In this document: in pieces, positions 30,856 to 40,734 of the stretch
Layout: each line of letters starts with the position of its first letter
Numbering within the stretch: position 1 is the stretch's first letter
NCBI GenBank assembly: GCA_049680295.1
Contig: JBAUHN010000275.1
Location: 1 to 46,463, forward strand
From: JBAUHN01 sp049680295
GTDB taxonomy: Bacteria; Pseudomonadota; Alphaproteobacteria; Rhodobacterales; Rhodobacteraceae
Direction of reading: 5' to 3'
Length of the DNA: 46,463 nt
Notes under the pieces: model-generated
Told to the model about the DNA's origin: nothing
Databases searched by the model: none
What the model saw: only the letters and a program-made list of their open reading frames with translations
Made by a program: the position numbers and the translations under genes

Positions 30856-32043
30856 ATGACCCAGACATACCTCTCTCATATCTCTGCAACCCTTGATCAG
30901 ATCAAGGCGGATGGCATGATGAAGCGTGAGCGGATGATCACTTCGCCGCAAGGCGGTCAGATCAAAGTGGGCGCGCGCGCTGTGATCAACCTTTGTGCAA
31001 ACAATTATCTGGGCTTGGCAGATCACGCTGACCTGATTGAAGCCGCCAAAACAGCAATGGACCCGCGCGGGTTTGGCATGGCGTCGGTGCGGTTTATCTG
31101 CGGCACTCAGGACATCCACCGAGAGCTTGAACAAAAGTTGGCGGTGTTTCTGGGTAAGGACGATTCGATCCTGTTTGCCGCGTGCTTTGACGCCAACGGC
31201 GGGCTGTTTGAACCATTGCTGGGCCCCGAAGATGCGGTGGTGTCTGATGCGTTGAACCATGCCTCGATCATTGACGGGATCAGGCTGTGTAAGGCAAAAA
31301 GATATCGCTATGCCAATTCGGACATGGCCGATCTGGAAGGCCAGTTGCAACTGGCCCGAGACGAAGGCGCGCGGTTTATTCTGATCGCAACCGATGGCGT
31401 TTTCAGTATGGATGGATACCTCGCAAATCTGCCGGGCATTACGGCATTGGCGCAAAAATACGATGCGATGGTGATGGTGGATGATTGTCACGCGACCGGG
31501 TTCATGGGGCCGTCGGGCGCTGGCACGCCCGCGCATTTCGGTGTCGATGTTGATATTCTGACCGGCACTTTGGGCAAGGCGCTGGGCGGTGCCATCGGTG
31601 GCTATATCGCCGGGCCGCAGCCGGTGATAGATTTGCTGCGACAACGTGCACGGCCCTATTTGTTTTCGAATTCTCTGCCGCCTTCGATTGTGTCTGCGGG
31701 GATAAAAGCGCTGGATCTGGTCCAGTCTGGTGACGGTTTGCGCCAGCAGCTTACCAATAATGCGGTCTATTGGCGGGAGGGTCTGACCAAACTGGGGTTC
31801 GATCTTTTGCCCGGTGAACATCCGATCATCCCGGTGATGCTGGGCGACGCACAACTGGCGCAAGACATGGCCGCACAGCTTTTTGAAGAGGGTGTGTTCG
31901 TCTCGGGGTTCTTTTTTCCGGTTGTGCCACGCGGACAGGCACGGATCAGAACTCAGATGAATGCCAGCCTGACCAAATCCGATCTTGACCTAGCACTTGC
32001 GGCTTTCGGGAAGGTTGGAAAAGCCCTGGGCGTGATCAAATGA
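30856..32043 (+). CDS. kbl: Glycine C-acetyltransferase (2-amino-3-ketobutyrate CoA ligase)
   Basis: A 395-residue PLP enzyme of the alpha-oxoamine synthase family. It cleaves 2-amino-3-ketobutyrate with CoA to glycine and acetyl-CoA, the second step of threonine breakdown. Visible: CANNYLGLADH, RFICGTQDIHRELE, the PLP-region HASIIDGIRL and DDCHATGFMG, and the Schiff-base Lys in TLGKALGGAIGGY. The ATG at 30856 is 7 bases after GGAG; a GTG at 30850 is too close to it. The stop overlaps tdh by 4 bases. Control is probably through the dyad array and the ribosome-site hairpin upstream. Confidence 0.95.
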   Translation: MTQTYLSHISATLDQIKADGMMKRERMITSPQGGQIKVGARAVINLCANNYLGLADHADLIEAAKTAMDPRGFGMASVRFICGTQDIHRELEQKLAVFLGKDDSILFAACFDANGGLFEPLLGPEDAVVSDALNHASIIDGIRLCKAKRYRYANSDMADLEGQLQLARDEGARFILIATDGVFSMDGYLANLPGITALAQKYDAMVMVDDCHATGFMGPSGAGTPAHFGVDVDILTGTLGKALGGAIGGYIAGPQPVIDLLRQRARPYLFSNSLPPSIVSAGIKALDLVQSGDGLRQQLTNNAVYWREGLTKLGFDLLPGEHPIIPVMLGDAQLAQDMAAQLFEEGVFVSGFFFPVVPRGQARIRTQMNASLTKSDLDLALAAFGKVGKALGVIK

Positions 32044-33083
32044 CCAATGAAATGAAAGTCCTGGAAAAATCCGAACCCCGCGAAGGTCTATGGATGAAAA
32101 CCGCACCGGTGCCCCAGATTGGCCCCGATGACGTGCTGATCAAAATCAACAAAACCGGCATTTGCGGCACTGATATTCACATCTGGAACTGGGATGAATG
32201 GGCGCGAAAAACCGTGCCTGTGCCGCTGATTACCGGCCATGAATTTGCTGGTGAAATCGTCGAATTAGGTCGCGACGTGCAAGATCTGGAACTGGGTCAG
32301 CGGTGCAGCGGCGAAGGGCATCTGATCGGCAAGACATCGCGCCAAAGCCGGGCCGGCAAATTCCATCTCGACCCGGCAACGCGCGGCATTGGTGTGAATG
32401 AACAGGGCGCCTTTGCCCAGTTTCTGCGCTTGCCTGCCTTTAATGTGGTGCCTTTGCCGGATGAAATCTCGGACGATATTGGTGCCATTCTGGACCCCTT
32501 GGGCAACGCCGTGCATACCGCCCTTAGCTTTGATCTGGTCGGTGAGGACGTGTTGATCACCGGCGCGGGCCCCATTGGTATAATGGCCGCTGCCGTGGCC
32601 CGGCATGTCGGCGCGCGCCATGTGGTGGTCACGGATATCAACCCCGACCGGCTGGCGCTGGCAGGCCGCGTCGCTGATGTGGTGCCGGTGAATGTCGCAC
32701 AGGATGATTTAGCCAAGACAGTGTCCGACCTGAAGATGAAGCAGGGCTTTGATGTCGGATTGGAAATGTCCGGAAATCAACGCGCCTTGGATCAGATGGT
32801 TGAGGCAATGACCATGGGCGGGCGCATCGCGATGCTGGGCATTCCACCAGGCAAATCCCCCGTCGATTGGAGCCGGATCGTGTTCAAAGCGATCACCATC
32901 AAAGGTGTCTATGGCCGCGAGATATTCGAGACATGGTATAAAATGATCGCGATGCTGCAAAACGGTCTGGACGTGTCTGGCGTGATTACGCATCGGTTTG
33001 CCGTCGATGATTTTGAAGCAGGTTTTGCCGCTATGAAATCAGGCCAAAGCGGTAAGGTCGTGCTGGATTGGACCGGCGTCTAA
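32040..33083 (+). CDS. tdh: L-threonine 3-dehydrogenase (lacks structural-zinc cysteines)
   Basis: A 347-residue medium-chain dehydrogenase that oxidises L-threonine to 2-amino-3-ketobutyrate with NAD+, feeding Kbl. Catalytic-zinc residues are present: Cys42 in TGICGTDIHIWNWDEWA and His67-Glu68 in GHEFAGEIV. The Rossmann motif GAGPIGIMAAAVA follows. The lobe that in the E. coli enzyme holds four zinc-binding Cys (97, 100, 103, 111) reads GKTSRQSRAGKFHLDPATRG here and has none, so the structural zinc should be absent. I recall this form from other roseobacters, so it is probably a lineage trait. It overlaps kbl by 4 bases. Confidence 0.94.
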   Translation: MTNEMKVLEKSEPREGLWMKTAPVPQIGPDDVLIKINKTGICGTDIHIWNWDEWARKTVPVPLITGHEFAGEIVELGRDVQDLELGQRCSGEGHLIGKTSRQSRAGKFHLDPATRGIGVNEQGAFAQFLRLPAFNVVPLPDEISDDIGAILDPLGNAVHTALSFDLVGEDVLITGAGPIGIMAAAVARHVGARHVVVTDINPDRLALAGRVADVVPVNVAQDDLAKTVSDLKMKQGFDVGLEMSGNQRALDQMVEAMTMGGRIAMLGIPPGKSPVDWSRIVFKAITIKGVYGREIFETWYKMIAMLQNGLDVSGVITHRFAVDDFEAGFAAMKSGQSGKVVLDWTGV

Positions 33084-33094
33084 GAACCAGACGC

Positions 33095-33826
33095 TTAACC
33101 CTTGGGGATGTCTATCCGGCCCTTTTCGGTCAGCAGCCAGTTTTTCCGTCCTTCAAACACGGCGGCATAAAGCGGGCGAAAATACCCCGCACCACCGTCC
33201 AGATTGATCCGGTTGCGATAGCGTGCGGGAAATTCCAGCGCGGTATGCCCGTGCACGACCAGCCTGCCGTGGTTAGCCTTATTGTCGATAAATCCTTTGC
33301 GGATCCAAAGCAGATCATCTTCGACTTGTTTGTCCAAAGGCACTTTTGGTCGCAATCCGGCATGCACAAAGACCAGATCATCAGTAACATGCATCAATGG
33401 GCGTGCGTTCAGAAACGCGATGTGTTCGGCTGGAACCGTCTCGACCGTGGCTGCGTGAATAGGGTCCAACGGCGCGCCGTCCACACCGATAACACCATAC
33501 GAAAGCAGGGTTTTGTCGCCCCCCAGACGGGCGTTTAACCAAAACAGATCGGGCCGGGTTGCGGGGTCAAAAACCGATCCGTTCTCGTAAAATCGCGTGA
33601 AATACCGGTCGTGATTGCCTTTTAGCATCACCCAAGGCTTGCCCACCGCCTCAGCGTCCAACAAAAACTGCACAACACCGCGGCTGTCCGGCCCGCGATC
33701 GACATAATCCCCGACAAAGACGATTCTGGCATCCGGGCCGCCGTCCGCTTCGATCAGCTTTAAAACCCGAAACAGTTCATCCGTCTGGCCGTGAATATCG
33801 CCAATTGCATAAATCGGGTCGGGCAT
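33095..33826 (-). CDS. PPP-family metallophosphatase (serine/threonine phosphatase-like)
   Basis: A 243-residue calcineurin-like phosphatase of the bacterial PPP type (PrpA/ApaH-related). The metal-binding signature is complete: GDIHG near residue 9, GDYVDRGPDS near residue 41, GNHD near residue 71, and late metal-binding His in VFVHAGL and VVHGHTALE. It could dephosphorylate phosphoproteins or dinucleoside polyphosphates; the sequence does not distinguish. Its minus-strand stop is 11 bases from the tdh stop, so the two are convergent. Its start lies 68 bases after the serA stop, beyond a strong hairpin, and it may have its own promoter. Confidence 0.88.
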   Translation of the reverse strand: MPDPIYAIGDIHGQTDELFRVLKLIEADGGPDARIVFVGDYVDRGPDSRGVVQFLLDAEAVGKPWVMLKGNHDRYFTRFYENGSVFDPATRPDLFWLNARLGGDKTLLSYGVIGVDGAPLDPIHAATVETVPAEHIAFLNARPLMHVTDDLVFVHAGLRPKVPLDKQVEDDLLWIRKGFIDNKANHGRLVVHGHTALEFPARYRNRINLDGGAGYFRPLYAAVFEGRKNWLLTEKGRIDIPKG

Positions 33827-33843
33827 AAGAGGTCCTTGTTGCG

Positions 33844-33876
33844 AGAACGGCGTCTTACGAGGTTAGACGCCGTTCT
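33844..33876 (-). terminator. Strong hairpin after serA
   Basis: A 12-bp perfect stem (AGAACGGCGTCT / AGACGCCGTTCT) with a 9-nt loop lies 19 bases past the serA stop. It lacks a T-run on the minus strand, so termination may be incomplete or Rho-assisted. Confidence 0.6.
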
Positions 33877-33894
33877 TTGCCAGATATTTCCGGT

Positions 33895-35490
<1,596 letters not shown>

Positions 35491-35546
35491 TTTGCTGGTC
35501 CTTTGTAAATGGGATAGGGTTGACCGGACGCCTGCCCGGCCATGAA

Positions 35547-36686
35547 TTAAGATGCGATTTCGGTGTCAAAAGCCCAGGCAAGCCACGGCAGCATGGCTTG
35601 GATGTCGGCGGTTTCGACCGTGCCACCACACCAGATCCGTAAGCCCGCAGGCGCGTCACGATACGCGCCGATATCCAGCGCGACATTTTCATCCGCCAGT
35701 CGTTTGGCGACGGCTTTGGCGAAGGCGGCGCCATCGCTGATCCGGTCATCATTGAACTTAAGACAAACCGAGGTGTTGGACCGCGTGGCAGGGTCTTCGG
35801 CCAAAAAATCGACCCAAGAATGCGTCTCGACAAAGGCGGAAATCGCATTTGCATTGGCATCTGCACGGGCGATCAGGCCTTTCAGCCCACCGACAGATTG
35901 CGCCCATTCCAGCGCAAACAGATAGTCCTCAACCGCCAGCATCGACGGAGTGTTGATTGTCTCACCGCGAAAGATGCCTTCGATCAGTTTGCCGCCCTTG
36001 GTCAGGCGAAAAATCTTGGGCAGGGGCCATGGCGGCGTGTAGGTTTCCAGCCGTTCCACCGCGCGCGGCGACAGGATGATCATCCCATGGGCCGCTTCGC
36101 CGCCCAGCACTTTTTGCCAGCTGAACGTGGTCACATCCAGCCTGTCCCAGGGCAGATCGACCGCAAAGGCCGCTGACGTTGCATCGCAAAGCGTCAGACC
36201 ATCGCGGTCTGCCGCAATCACATCACCCGAAGGCAGGCGCACGCCGGATGTGGTGCCATTCCAGGTGAAACAAACATCGTTGTCCCAGTTGACTGCGCCC
36301 ATATCGACGATTTCGCCATAATCGGCAGTTTTGATCGTGGCATCCAGCTTTAGCTGTTTGACGGCGTCGGTGACCCAGCCTGCACCAAAGGATTCCCACG
36401 CCAGCATTTCAGTGTGGCGTTGTCCCAGCAGGTTCCACATCGCCATCTCATAGGCGCCGGTGTCCGAGGCCGGAACAATACCGATACGGTAATCGGCAGG
36501 CACGCCCAAAATCTCGCGCGTGGTCTCGATCGCTTGCAGCAATTTTGCTTTGCCGGGGGCTGCACGATGCGAACGGCCCAAAGGCGCGCCAGACAGTTTA
36601 GCCAGATCATATGTGGGGGGTTTGGCACAGGGGCCAGATGAAAAACGCGGGTTTGCGGGCCGCGAGCCCGGTGTCTGTATAGCCAT
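35547..36686 (-). CDS. serC: Phosphoserine aminotransferase
   Basis: A 379-residue class V PLP aminotransferase converting 3-phosphohydroxypyruvate and glutamate to phosphoserine. Visible: PANPRFSSGPCAKPP at the N-terminus, LGRSHRAAPGKAKL, VCFTWNGTTSGVRLP, the aspartate region LTLCDATSAAFAVDLPW and the Schiff-base Lys in TFSWQKVLGGEAAHG. This is the alphaproteobacterial/archaeal-like form rather than the E. coli form. The ATG at 36686 is chosen because GGAAGG lies about 10 bases upstream within the leader's final stem-loop; the open frame continues upstream through the leader and is not coding there. It is divergent from serB. Confidence 0.96.
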   Translation of the reverse strand: MAIQTPGSRPANPRFSSGPCAKPPTYDLAKLSGAPLGRSHRAAPGKAKLLQAIETTREILGVPADYRIGIVPASDTGAYEMAMWNLLGQRHTEMLAWESFGAGWVTDAVKQLKLDATIKTADYGEIVDMGAVNWDNDVCFTWNGTTSGVRLPSGDVIAADRDGLTLCDATSAAFAVDLPWDRLDVTTFSWQKVLGGEAAHGMIILSPRAVERLETYTPPWPLPKIFRLTKGGKLIEGIFRGETINTPSMLAVEDYLFALEWAQSVGGLKGLIARADANANAISAFVETHSWVDFLAEDPATRSNTSVCLKFNDDRISDGAAFAKAVAKRLADENVALDIGAYRDAPAGLRIWCGGTVETADIQAMLPWLAWAFDTEIAS

Positions 36687-36690
36687 TGAT

Positions 36691-36800
36691 GCTATCCTTC
36701 CAGATAAGCGCCCTTCGTTGGGGAAGGGTGTCCCACTGACGCGTTTAAGCGGCGCTGCGGTCTGGCGCAATCTGGAAAACGTCGCTAAACCGCCGCTTGA
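36691..36800 (-). ncRNA. Candidate serC leader RNA (cis-regulatory motif)
   Basis: The region immediately before serC folds on the minus strand into three elements. A long-range stem AAGCGGCG / CGCCGCTT (36791-36798 with 36747-36754) comes first. Then CCCTTC / GAAGGG (36711-36716 with 36723-36728). Last is a stem GCTTATC / GATAGC (36691-36709) whose loop carries the GGAAGG ribosome site. Rfam describes a serC leader in Alphaproteobacteria upstream of serC-serA whose last stem overlaps the ribosome site; gene context and this layout match. I cannot run the covariance model, so assignment rests on position and visible pairing. It probably tunes serC translation. Confidence 0.62.
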
Positions 36801-36843
36801 TCACATTTTTACGACACCTCTGACGCGGATCGGAAACTTGCCC

Positions 36844-37719
36844 ATGTTCACAGCGACTTTGTTGACAGCACCGCAAGGGCATCTTGATCCCGCATTGGTT
36901 GAGGCATTGCGCAATGCCTGGGGTGGCGGTGACGCTGTCTGGCTGTCGCCGGATATTGCCGCGGAATTTTCGCTGCCCGAAAAGCCTGCAAACCTGTGGG
37001 ACGTCTGGGCCGATGTGCAGGGCATGGGTGTCGATCTGGTAGTTCAGTCAACCCAAGACCGCTCCAAAAAGATGCTGCTGGCGGATATGGACAGCACCAT
37101 GATCGAGCAGGAATGCATTGACGAATTGGCCGATGAAGCCGGCGTAGGCGATCACGTCAAAGACATCACCGCGCGGGCGATGAACGGTGAGTTGGATTTC
37201 GATTCTGCCCTGCGCGAACGTGTGGGCCTGCTGAAAGGTCTGGACGCGAATGTCATTGAACATGTGTTGGCCACACGCATCACGCATATGCCGGGCGGTG
37301 CCACGTTAATCGCCACGATGAAGGCAAAAGGCGGCTATGCGGCGCTTGTCTCGGGGGGGTTCACCGCCTTTACGTCGGCCGTGGGTACCGCCCTTGGTTT
37401 CGACGAAAATCGCGCCAATACGCTGATTGTCAAAGACGGGAAACTGACCGGAGAGGTTGGGATGCCAATTTTGGGTCGTCAGGCCAAGGTGGACGCGCTG
37501 GTCGACATTACCACGCGCCTTGGACTGTCGGAACATGACGTGATTGCGGTGGGCGATGGCGCAAACGATCTGGGCATGTTGCACCGGGCAGGCACCGGCG
37601 TTGCCTTGCACGCCAAACCGTCCGTTGCTGCCGAATGCGATGTACGTATCAACCACGGCGATCTGACGGCGCTGTTATATGTGCAGGGCTATGGCAGGGA
37701 CGAGTTTGTAACGCCCTGA
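36844..37719 (+). CDS. serB: Phosphoserine phosphatase
   Basis: A 291-residue HAD-family phosphatase for the last step of serine synthesis. The catalytic motif LLADMDSTMIEQECIDELAD gives the nucleophile Asp and general-acid Asp. Motif II is in YAALVSGGFTAFTS, and the metal-binding VGDGANDLGMLHRAG is motif III/IV. The first 75 residues form an N-terminal regulatory domain. The open frame runs 108 codons further upstream, but that part is antisense to serC and its leader, so the ATG at 36844 is the likely start. It is divergent from serC-serA, so all three serine enzymes lie together on opposite strands. Confidence 0.95.
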   Translation: MFTATLLTAPQGHLDPALVEALRNAWGGGDAVWLSPDIAAEFSLPEKPANLWDVWADVQGMGVDLVVQSTQDRSKKMLLADMDSTMIEQECIDELADEAGVGDHVKDITARAMNGELDFDSALRERVGLLKGLDANVIEHVLATRITHMPGGATLIATMKAKGGYAALVSGGFTAFTSAVGTALGFDENRANTLIVKDGKLTGEVGMPILGRQAKVDALVDITTRLGLSEHDVIAVGDGANDLGMLHRAGTGVALHAKPSVAAECDVRINHGDLTALLYVQGYGRDEFVTP

Positions 37720-37732
37720 GACATTGGCAAAA

Positions 37733-37749
37733 CGCGTTAATGTAACGCG
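37733..37749. terminator. Small palindrome between convergent serB and asparaginase genes
   Basis: CGCGTTA-ATG-TAACGCG, a perfect 7-bp dyad with a 3-nt loop, lies 14 bases after the serB stop and includes the asparaginase stop codon. No T-run is present, so a shared weak terminator is only a possibility. Confidence 0.35.
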
Positions 37750-38717
37750 CTTGCAGGTTTCACCATCCCCACCTGCAACCCGGCCCGGTTAACAATCGGC
37801 GCGTTCATAACCGCGCGCGCTGCCGGATGGTTTGGATCCAACACGCCCAATTTCACCAAAATCGCGGCGATTGCGCAATCGCGCCCGCGCCCGGCCCCAT
37901 CTGTGATCTTGAGCGCCACGCCCATTTTCTTTTCGGGCAGGATGGCGACGTAATACCCCTCGGCCCCGGTTTTGATTGCGACTTTGCCATCCATTGCCCG
38001 CATCAACTCGGTGCAGGCGCCACCTTCGCCTGCGACCATTTCGGGATGCAGGCGCATCGCTTCATGCAAACGTGTCTCAGCCGATCCTGCCGGGCTGGCA
38101 GCATAATGCGCCATCGCGCGGGCCATACCATGCAAGGTGCAGGCAAAGTTTGGCGCTGAACACCCGTCGATCCCAAATCCGGGGCTGGTTTGATCTGTGA
38201 CCCGCTCAAACGCGTCCAGGCAGGCTTTTTGCACCGGGTGGTCGCGATCTACATATTCGGCCCCTGCGCCCAGATGTTTGTTCAGCGTCAAGAACCCCAC
38301 GTGTTTGCCGGAACACTCATTGTGCGCCTGACAGGGGGCCGCGTTGTTGCGGATCAGCTTTTCATGCGCGGCCCTGTTGCTGGGGTCTTGCGGGCCGCAG
38401 CGGAAATCATCGTCGTTCAGGCCAAGCGTGCCGAGCCATGCGTTAACTGTTTCCGTATGGATCGCGGCACCATGATGGGATGCACACGACAGGGCCAGTT
38501 GTTTCGGCGTCAACCCGACCGCATCCGCTGCACCAGAGGTGATCAACGGCAGGGCCTGGATCATTTTCGCAGAACTGCGCGGCAGCACCACGGCGTCCGG
38601 ATCACCCCATGCATGGACAATCTGACCGCTGTCGTCACAGACCACAGCCTGCCCGAAATGCGTGCATTCCAGAAACGCACCGCGCCAAATCTCAACAAAT
38701 GGAACCGGGCTTGTCAT
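37737..38717 (-). CDS. L-asparaginase, rhizobial (class 3, Rhizobium etli AnsA/ReAV) type
   Basis: A 326-residue enzyme hydrolysing asparagine to aspartate and ammonia, of the family unrelated to E. coli asparaginases. It shares the R. etli ReAV layout: Ser48 and Lys51 in LPRSSAKMIQALPL (the S-x-x-K nucleophile pair), Ser81 in ALSCASHHGA, and Cys136 in HNECSGKHVG. Cys in GIDGCSAPNF lies in the zinc-binding region of that family. It is encoded on the minus strand as a single gene, convergent with serB and divergent from the IalB-family gene. It may instead act on related beta-amides. Confidence 0.88.
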   Translation of the reverse strand: MTSPVPFVEIWRGAFLECTHFGQAVVCDDSGQIVHAWGDPDAVVLPRSSAKMIQALPLITSGAADAVGLTPKQLALSCASHHGAAIHTETVNAWLGTLGLNDDDFRCGPQDPSNRAAHEKLIRNNAAPCQAHNECSGKHVGFLTLNKHLGAGAEYVDRDHPVQKACLDAFERVTDQTSPGFGIDGCSAPNFACTLHGMARAMAHYAASPAGSAETRLHEAMRLHPEMVAGEGGACTELMRAMDGKVAIKTGAEGYYVAILPEKKMGVALKITDGAGRGRDCAIAAILVKLGVLDPNHPAARAVMNAPIVNRAGLQVGMVKPASALH

Positions 38718-38808
38718 AATAACCTCTCACAATTTGGCGAAAACATGCCAATCAGGCTTTCGCCGGTCGCCTGTTTCGCGCTATTGTGCAACTTGTCGAG
38801 AAGAAATA

Positions 38809-38820
38809 TTGCAATTGCAA
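38809..38820. promoter_or_regulatory. 12-bp palindrome TTGCAATTGCAA in promoter region of IalB-family gene
   Basis: A perfect 12-bp palindrome, 75 bases before the ATG at 38895, in the 177-base gap shared with the divergent asparaginase gene. It could be an operator for either gene. No family is assigned. Confidence 0.3.
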
Positions 38821-38894
38821 GAGAGTGATCGTTTCAAAGATTACCGGCAGGGTGCAAATGCATTGGGGTTCAGGACGGCTGGAGGCTGTACAAA

Positions 38895-39425
38895 ATGGGA
38901 TTTAACAAATTGGTCGGGGGCGTATTTGGCGCAATTGCTGTGATGGCAAGTGGGGCGTTGGCCCAGGATCAAAGCACAAACCGGGTGGCAGCAAAAACCG
39001 ACTGGAGCGTGTTCGTGGAAGACAATCCAAAGGAATGCTGGGGTGTCTCAACGCCCAAGGAAACCGTGAATTCGCGTGATGGCCGTGTGGTTGCGGTCAA
39101 ACGGGGTCAGACGCTGCTGATGGTGTTCTACCGTCCCAGCGCCGAGGCCAAAGGTCAGGTTGCCTTTACCGGCGGGTATCCTTTTGCCAGCGGATCAACC
39201 GTGAACCTGAACATCGGCGGTAATGAATTTGAGATGTTTACCGAAGGCGAATGGGCCTGGCCCGCGACCCCGGCCGATGACGCCAAGATCATCGCGGCCA
39301 TGAAACGCGGGACGGATGCAATCGCTTCGGGTCAATCCGGACGCGGCACCAAGACTAAGGACACGTTTTCGCTGCTCGGCTTTACCGCCGCCGTGGAAGA
39401 CGCGGACAAACGCTGCGCAAGCTGA
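38895..39425 (+). CDS. Invasion-associated locus B (IalB) family protein, secreted
   Basis: A 176-residue protein with a signal peptide (VFGAIAVMASGALAQ, cleavage about residue 23). The mature part follows the IalB pattern: TDWSVFVEDNPKECWGVS with the first conserved Cys, a basic VVAVKRGQTLLMVFYRP strand, GYPFASGSTVNLNIGGNEFEMF, ATPADDAKIIAAMKRGTDA and a final Cys near the C-terminus (DKRCAS) that could pair with the first. IalB was first described in Bartonella invasion but is widespread in non-pathogenic Alphaproteobacteria; the true role is unknown, probably envelope-related. GGAGG lies 10 bases before the ATG. It is a single gene, 133 bases upstream of rlmN. Confidence 0.85.
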   Translation: MGFNKLVGGVFGAIAVMASGALAQDQSTNRVAAKTDWSVFVEDNPKECWGVSTPKETVNSRDGRVVAVKRGQTLLMVFYRPSAEAKGQVAFTGGYPFASGSTVNLNIGGNEFEMFTEGEWAWPATPADDAKIIAAMKRGTDAIASGQSGRGTKTKDTFSLLGFTAAVEDADKRCAS

Positions 39426-39515
39426 TTTCAGCCACGTAAATCGCGAACCAGTCTCGAGTGCATTCGGGGCTGTTTTGCTGTGCGCGGTAAGTATCCTTTT
39501 GAAATCCCCGCGAAC

Positions 39516-39527
39516 CTCTATATAGAG
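39516..39527 (+). promoter_or_regulatory. 12-bp palindrome CTCTATATAGAG upstream of rlmN (candidate -10 region)
   Basis: A perfect palindrome holding TATATA, 32 bases before the rlmN ATG, with TTTTGA 16 bases upstream as a possible -35. It may simply be the promoter. Confidence 0.35.
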
Positions 39528-39558
39528 ACGCATCCATTTCCTTGTCAGGTGAAACCCC

Positions 39559-40734
39559 ATGTCCGCCAGCGCGCCGATCACTCAGGATGTCCACACGATC
39601 CCCCGCAAACTGCCCGAGGGGCCGGTAAACCTGGTAGGATTAACCCGTGCTGCCATGCGTGATGCGTTGATCGCAATGGGCACGCCTGAGAAACAGGCGA
39701 AAATGCGAGTGGGGCAAATCTGGCAGTGGATTTATCAGTGGGGTGTGCGCGATTTTGATGCGATGACCAACCTGTCAAAATCCTTTCGCGCCGAATTGGC
39801 CACCGCCTTTGTGATCGAGGTGCCGCAGGTCGTGACGCGGCAGATCAGTGATGATGGCACCCGAAAATATCTGGTGCGCATCGCTGGCGGCCATGAGGTT
39901 GAGGTCGTCTATATCCCCGAGGACAATCGCGGCACGCTGTGTGTCTCCTCTCAGGTTGGCTGCACGCTGACCTGTTCATTCTGCCATACCGGCACGCAAA
40001 AACTGGTGCGCAATCTGACCGCGGGCGAGATTATCGGCCAGGTTATGATCGCGCGTGACGATCTGGAAGAATGGCCTCAATCCGGTACCCGGACCCAAGA
40101 CGCACGATTGCTGTCAAACATCGTGCTGATGGGCATGGGTGAGCCGCTTTACAACTTTGAAAACGTCCGTGACGCGATGAAAATCGCGATGGACCCCGAA
40201 GGCATACAACTGTCCCGCCGTCGCATCACCCTGTCCACATCCGGCGTAGTGCCCGAGATTGCCCGCACGGCACAGGAAATCGGCTGCATGCTGGCGATCT
40301 CCTTTCACGCCACCACTGACGCGGTGCGCGACCAACTGGTGCCGATCAACAAAAAGTGGAACCTCGAAGTATTACTGAAGGCGCTGCGCAGCTATCCCAA
40401 AGTGTCGAATTCAGAACGCATCACATTTGAATATGTCATGCTGGATGGGGTCAACGACAGCGATGCCGATGCGCACCGTTTGGTCGAAATGATCAAAGGC
40501 ATTCCCGCCAAGATCAACCTGATCCCGTTTAACGAATGGCCCGGCGCGCCCTACAAGCGGTCCTCGAACAACCGCATCCGCGCGTTTTCGGATATTGTGC
40601 ATGATGCAGGTTATGCCAGCCCGGTGCGCAAACCGCGTGGCGAAGACATCATGGCCGCCTGTGGCCAGCTCAAATCTGCCACCGAACGCAGCCGCAAAAG
40701 CCGGGCACAGATCGCAAAGGAGGCGGGCCTGTGA
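39559..40734 (+). CDS. rlmN: 23S rRNA (adenine2503-C2)-methyltransferase
   Basis: A 391-residue radical-SAM enzyme that methylates C2 of A2503 in 23S rRNA and of A37 in some tRNAs, affecting translational accuracy. The Fe-S cluster motif CTLTCSFC (C-x3-C-x2-C) is intact and followed by HTGTQKLVRNLTAGEI. The catalytic Cys is expected near the C-terminus and is found in the segment AACGQLKS. MGMGEPLYNFENV and RRRITLSTSGVVPEIA are family hallmarks. AGGTGA precedes the ATG. Its stop overlaps the next gene by 1 base (TGATG), with that gene's ribosome site AAGGAGG inside the rlmN end. Confidence 0.96.
   Translation: MSASAPITQDVHTIPRKLPEGPVNLVGLTRAAMRDALIAMGTPEKQAKMRVGQIWQWIYQWGVRDFDAMTNLSKSFRAELATAFVIEVPQVVTRQISDDGTRKYLVRIAGGHEVEVVYIPEDNRGTLCVSSQVGCTLTCSFCHTGTQKLVRNLTAGEIIGQVMIARDDLEEWPQSGTRTQDARLLSNIVLMGMGEPLYNFENVRDAMKIAMDPEGIQLSRRRITLSTSGVVPEIARTAQEIGCMLAISFHATTDAVRDQLVPINKKWNLEVLLKALRSYPKVSNSERITFEYVMLDGVNDSDADAHRLVEMIKGIPAKINLIPFNEWPGAPYKRSSNNRIRAFSDIVHDAGYASPVRKPRGEDIMAACGQLKSATERSRKSRAQIAKEAGL

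Noticed and set aside
36520..36843. 108-codon upstream extension of serB
   Set aside because: It is antisense to the serC start and its leader; the family start corresponds to the ATG at 36844.
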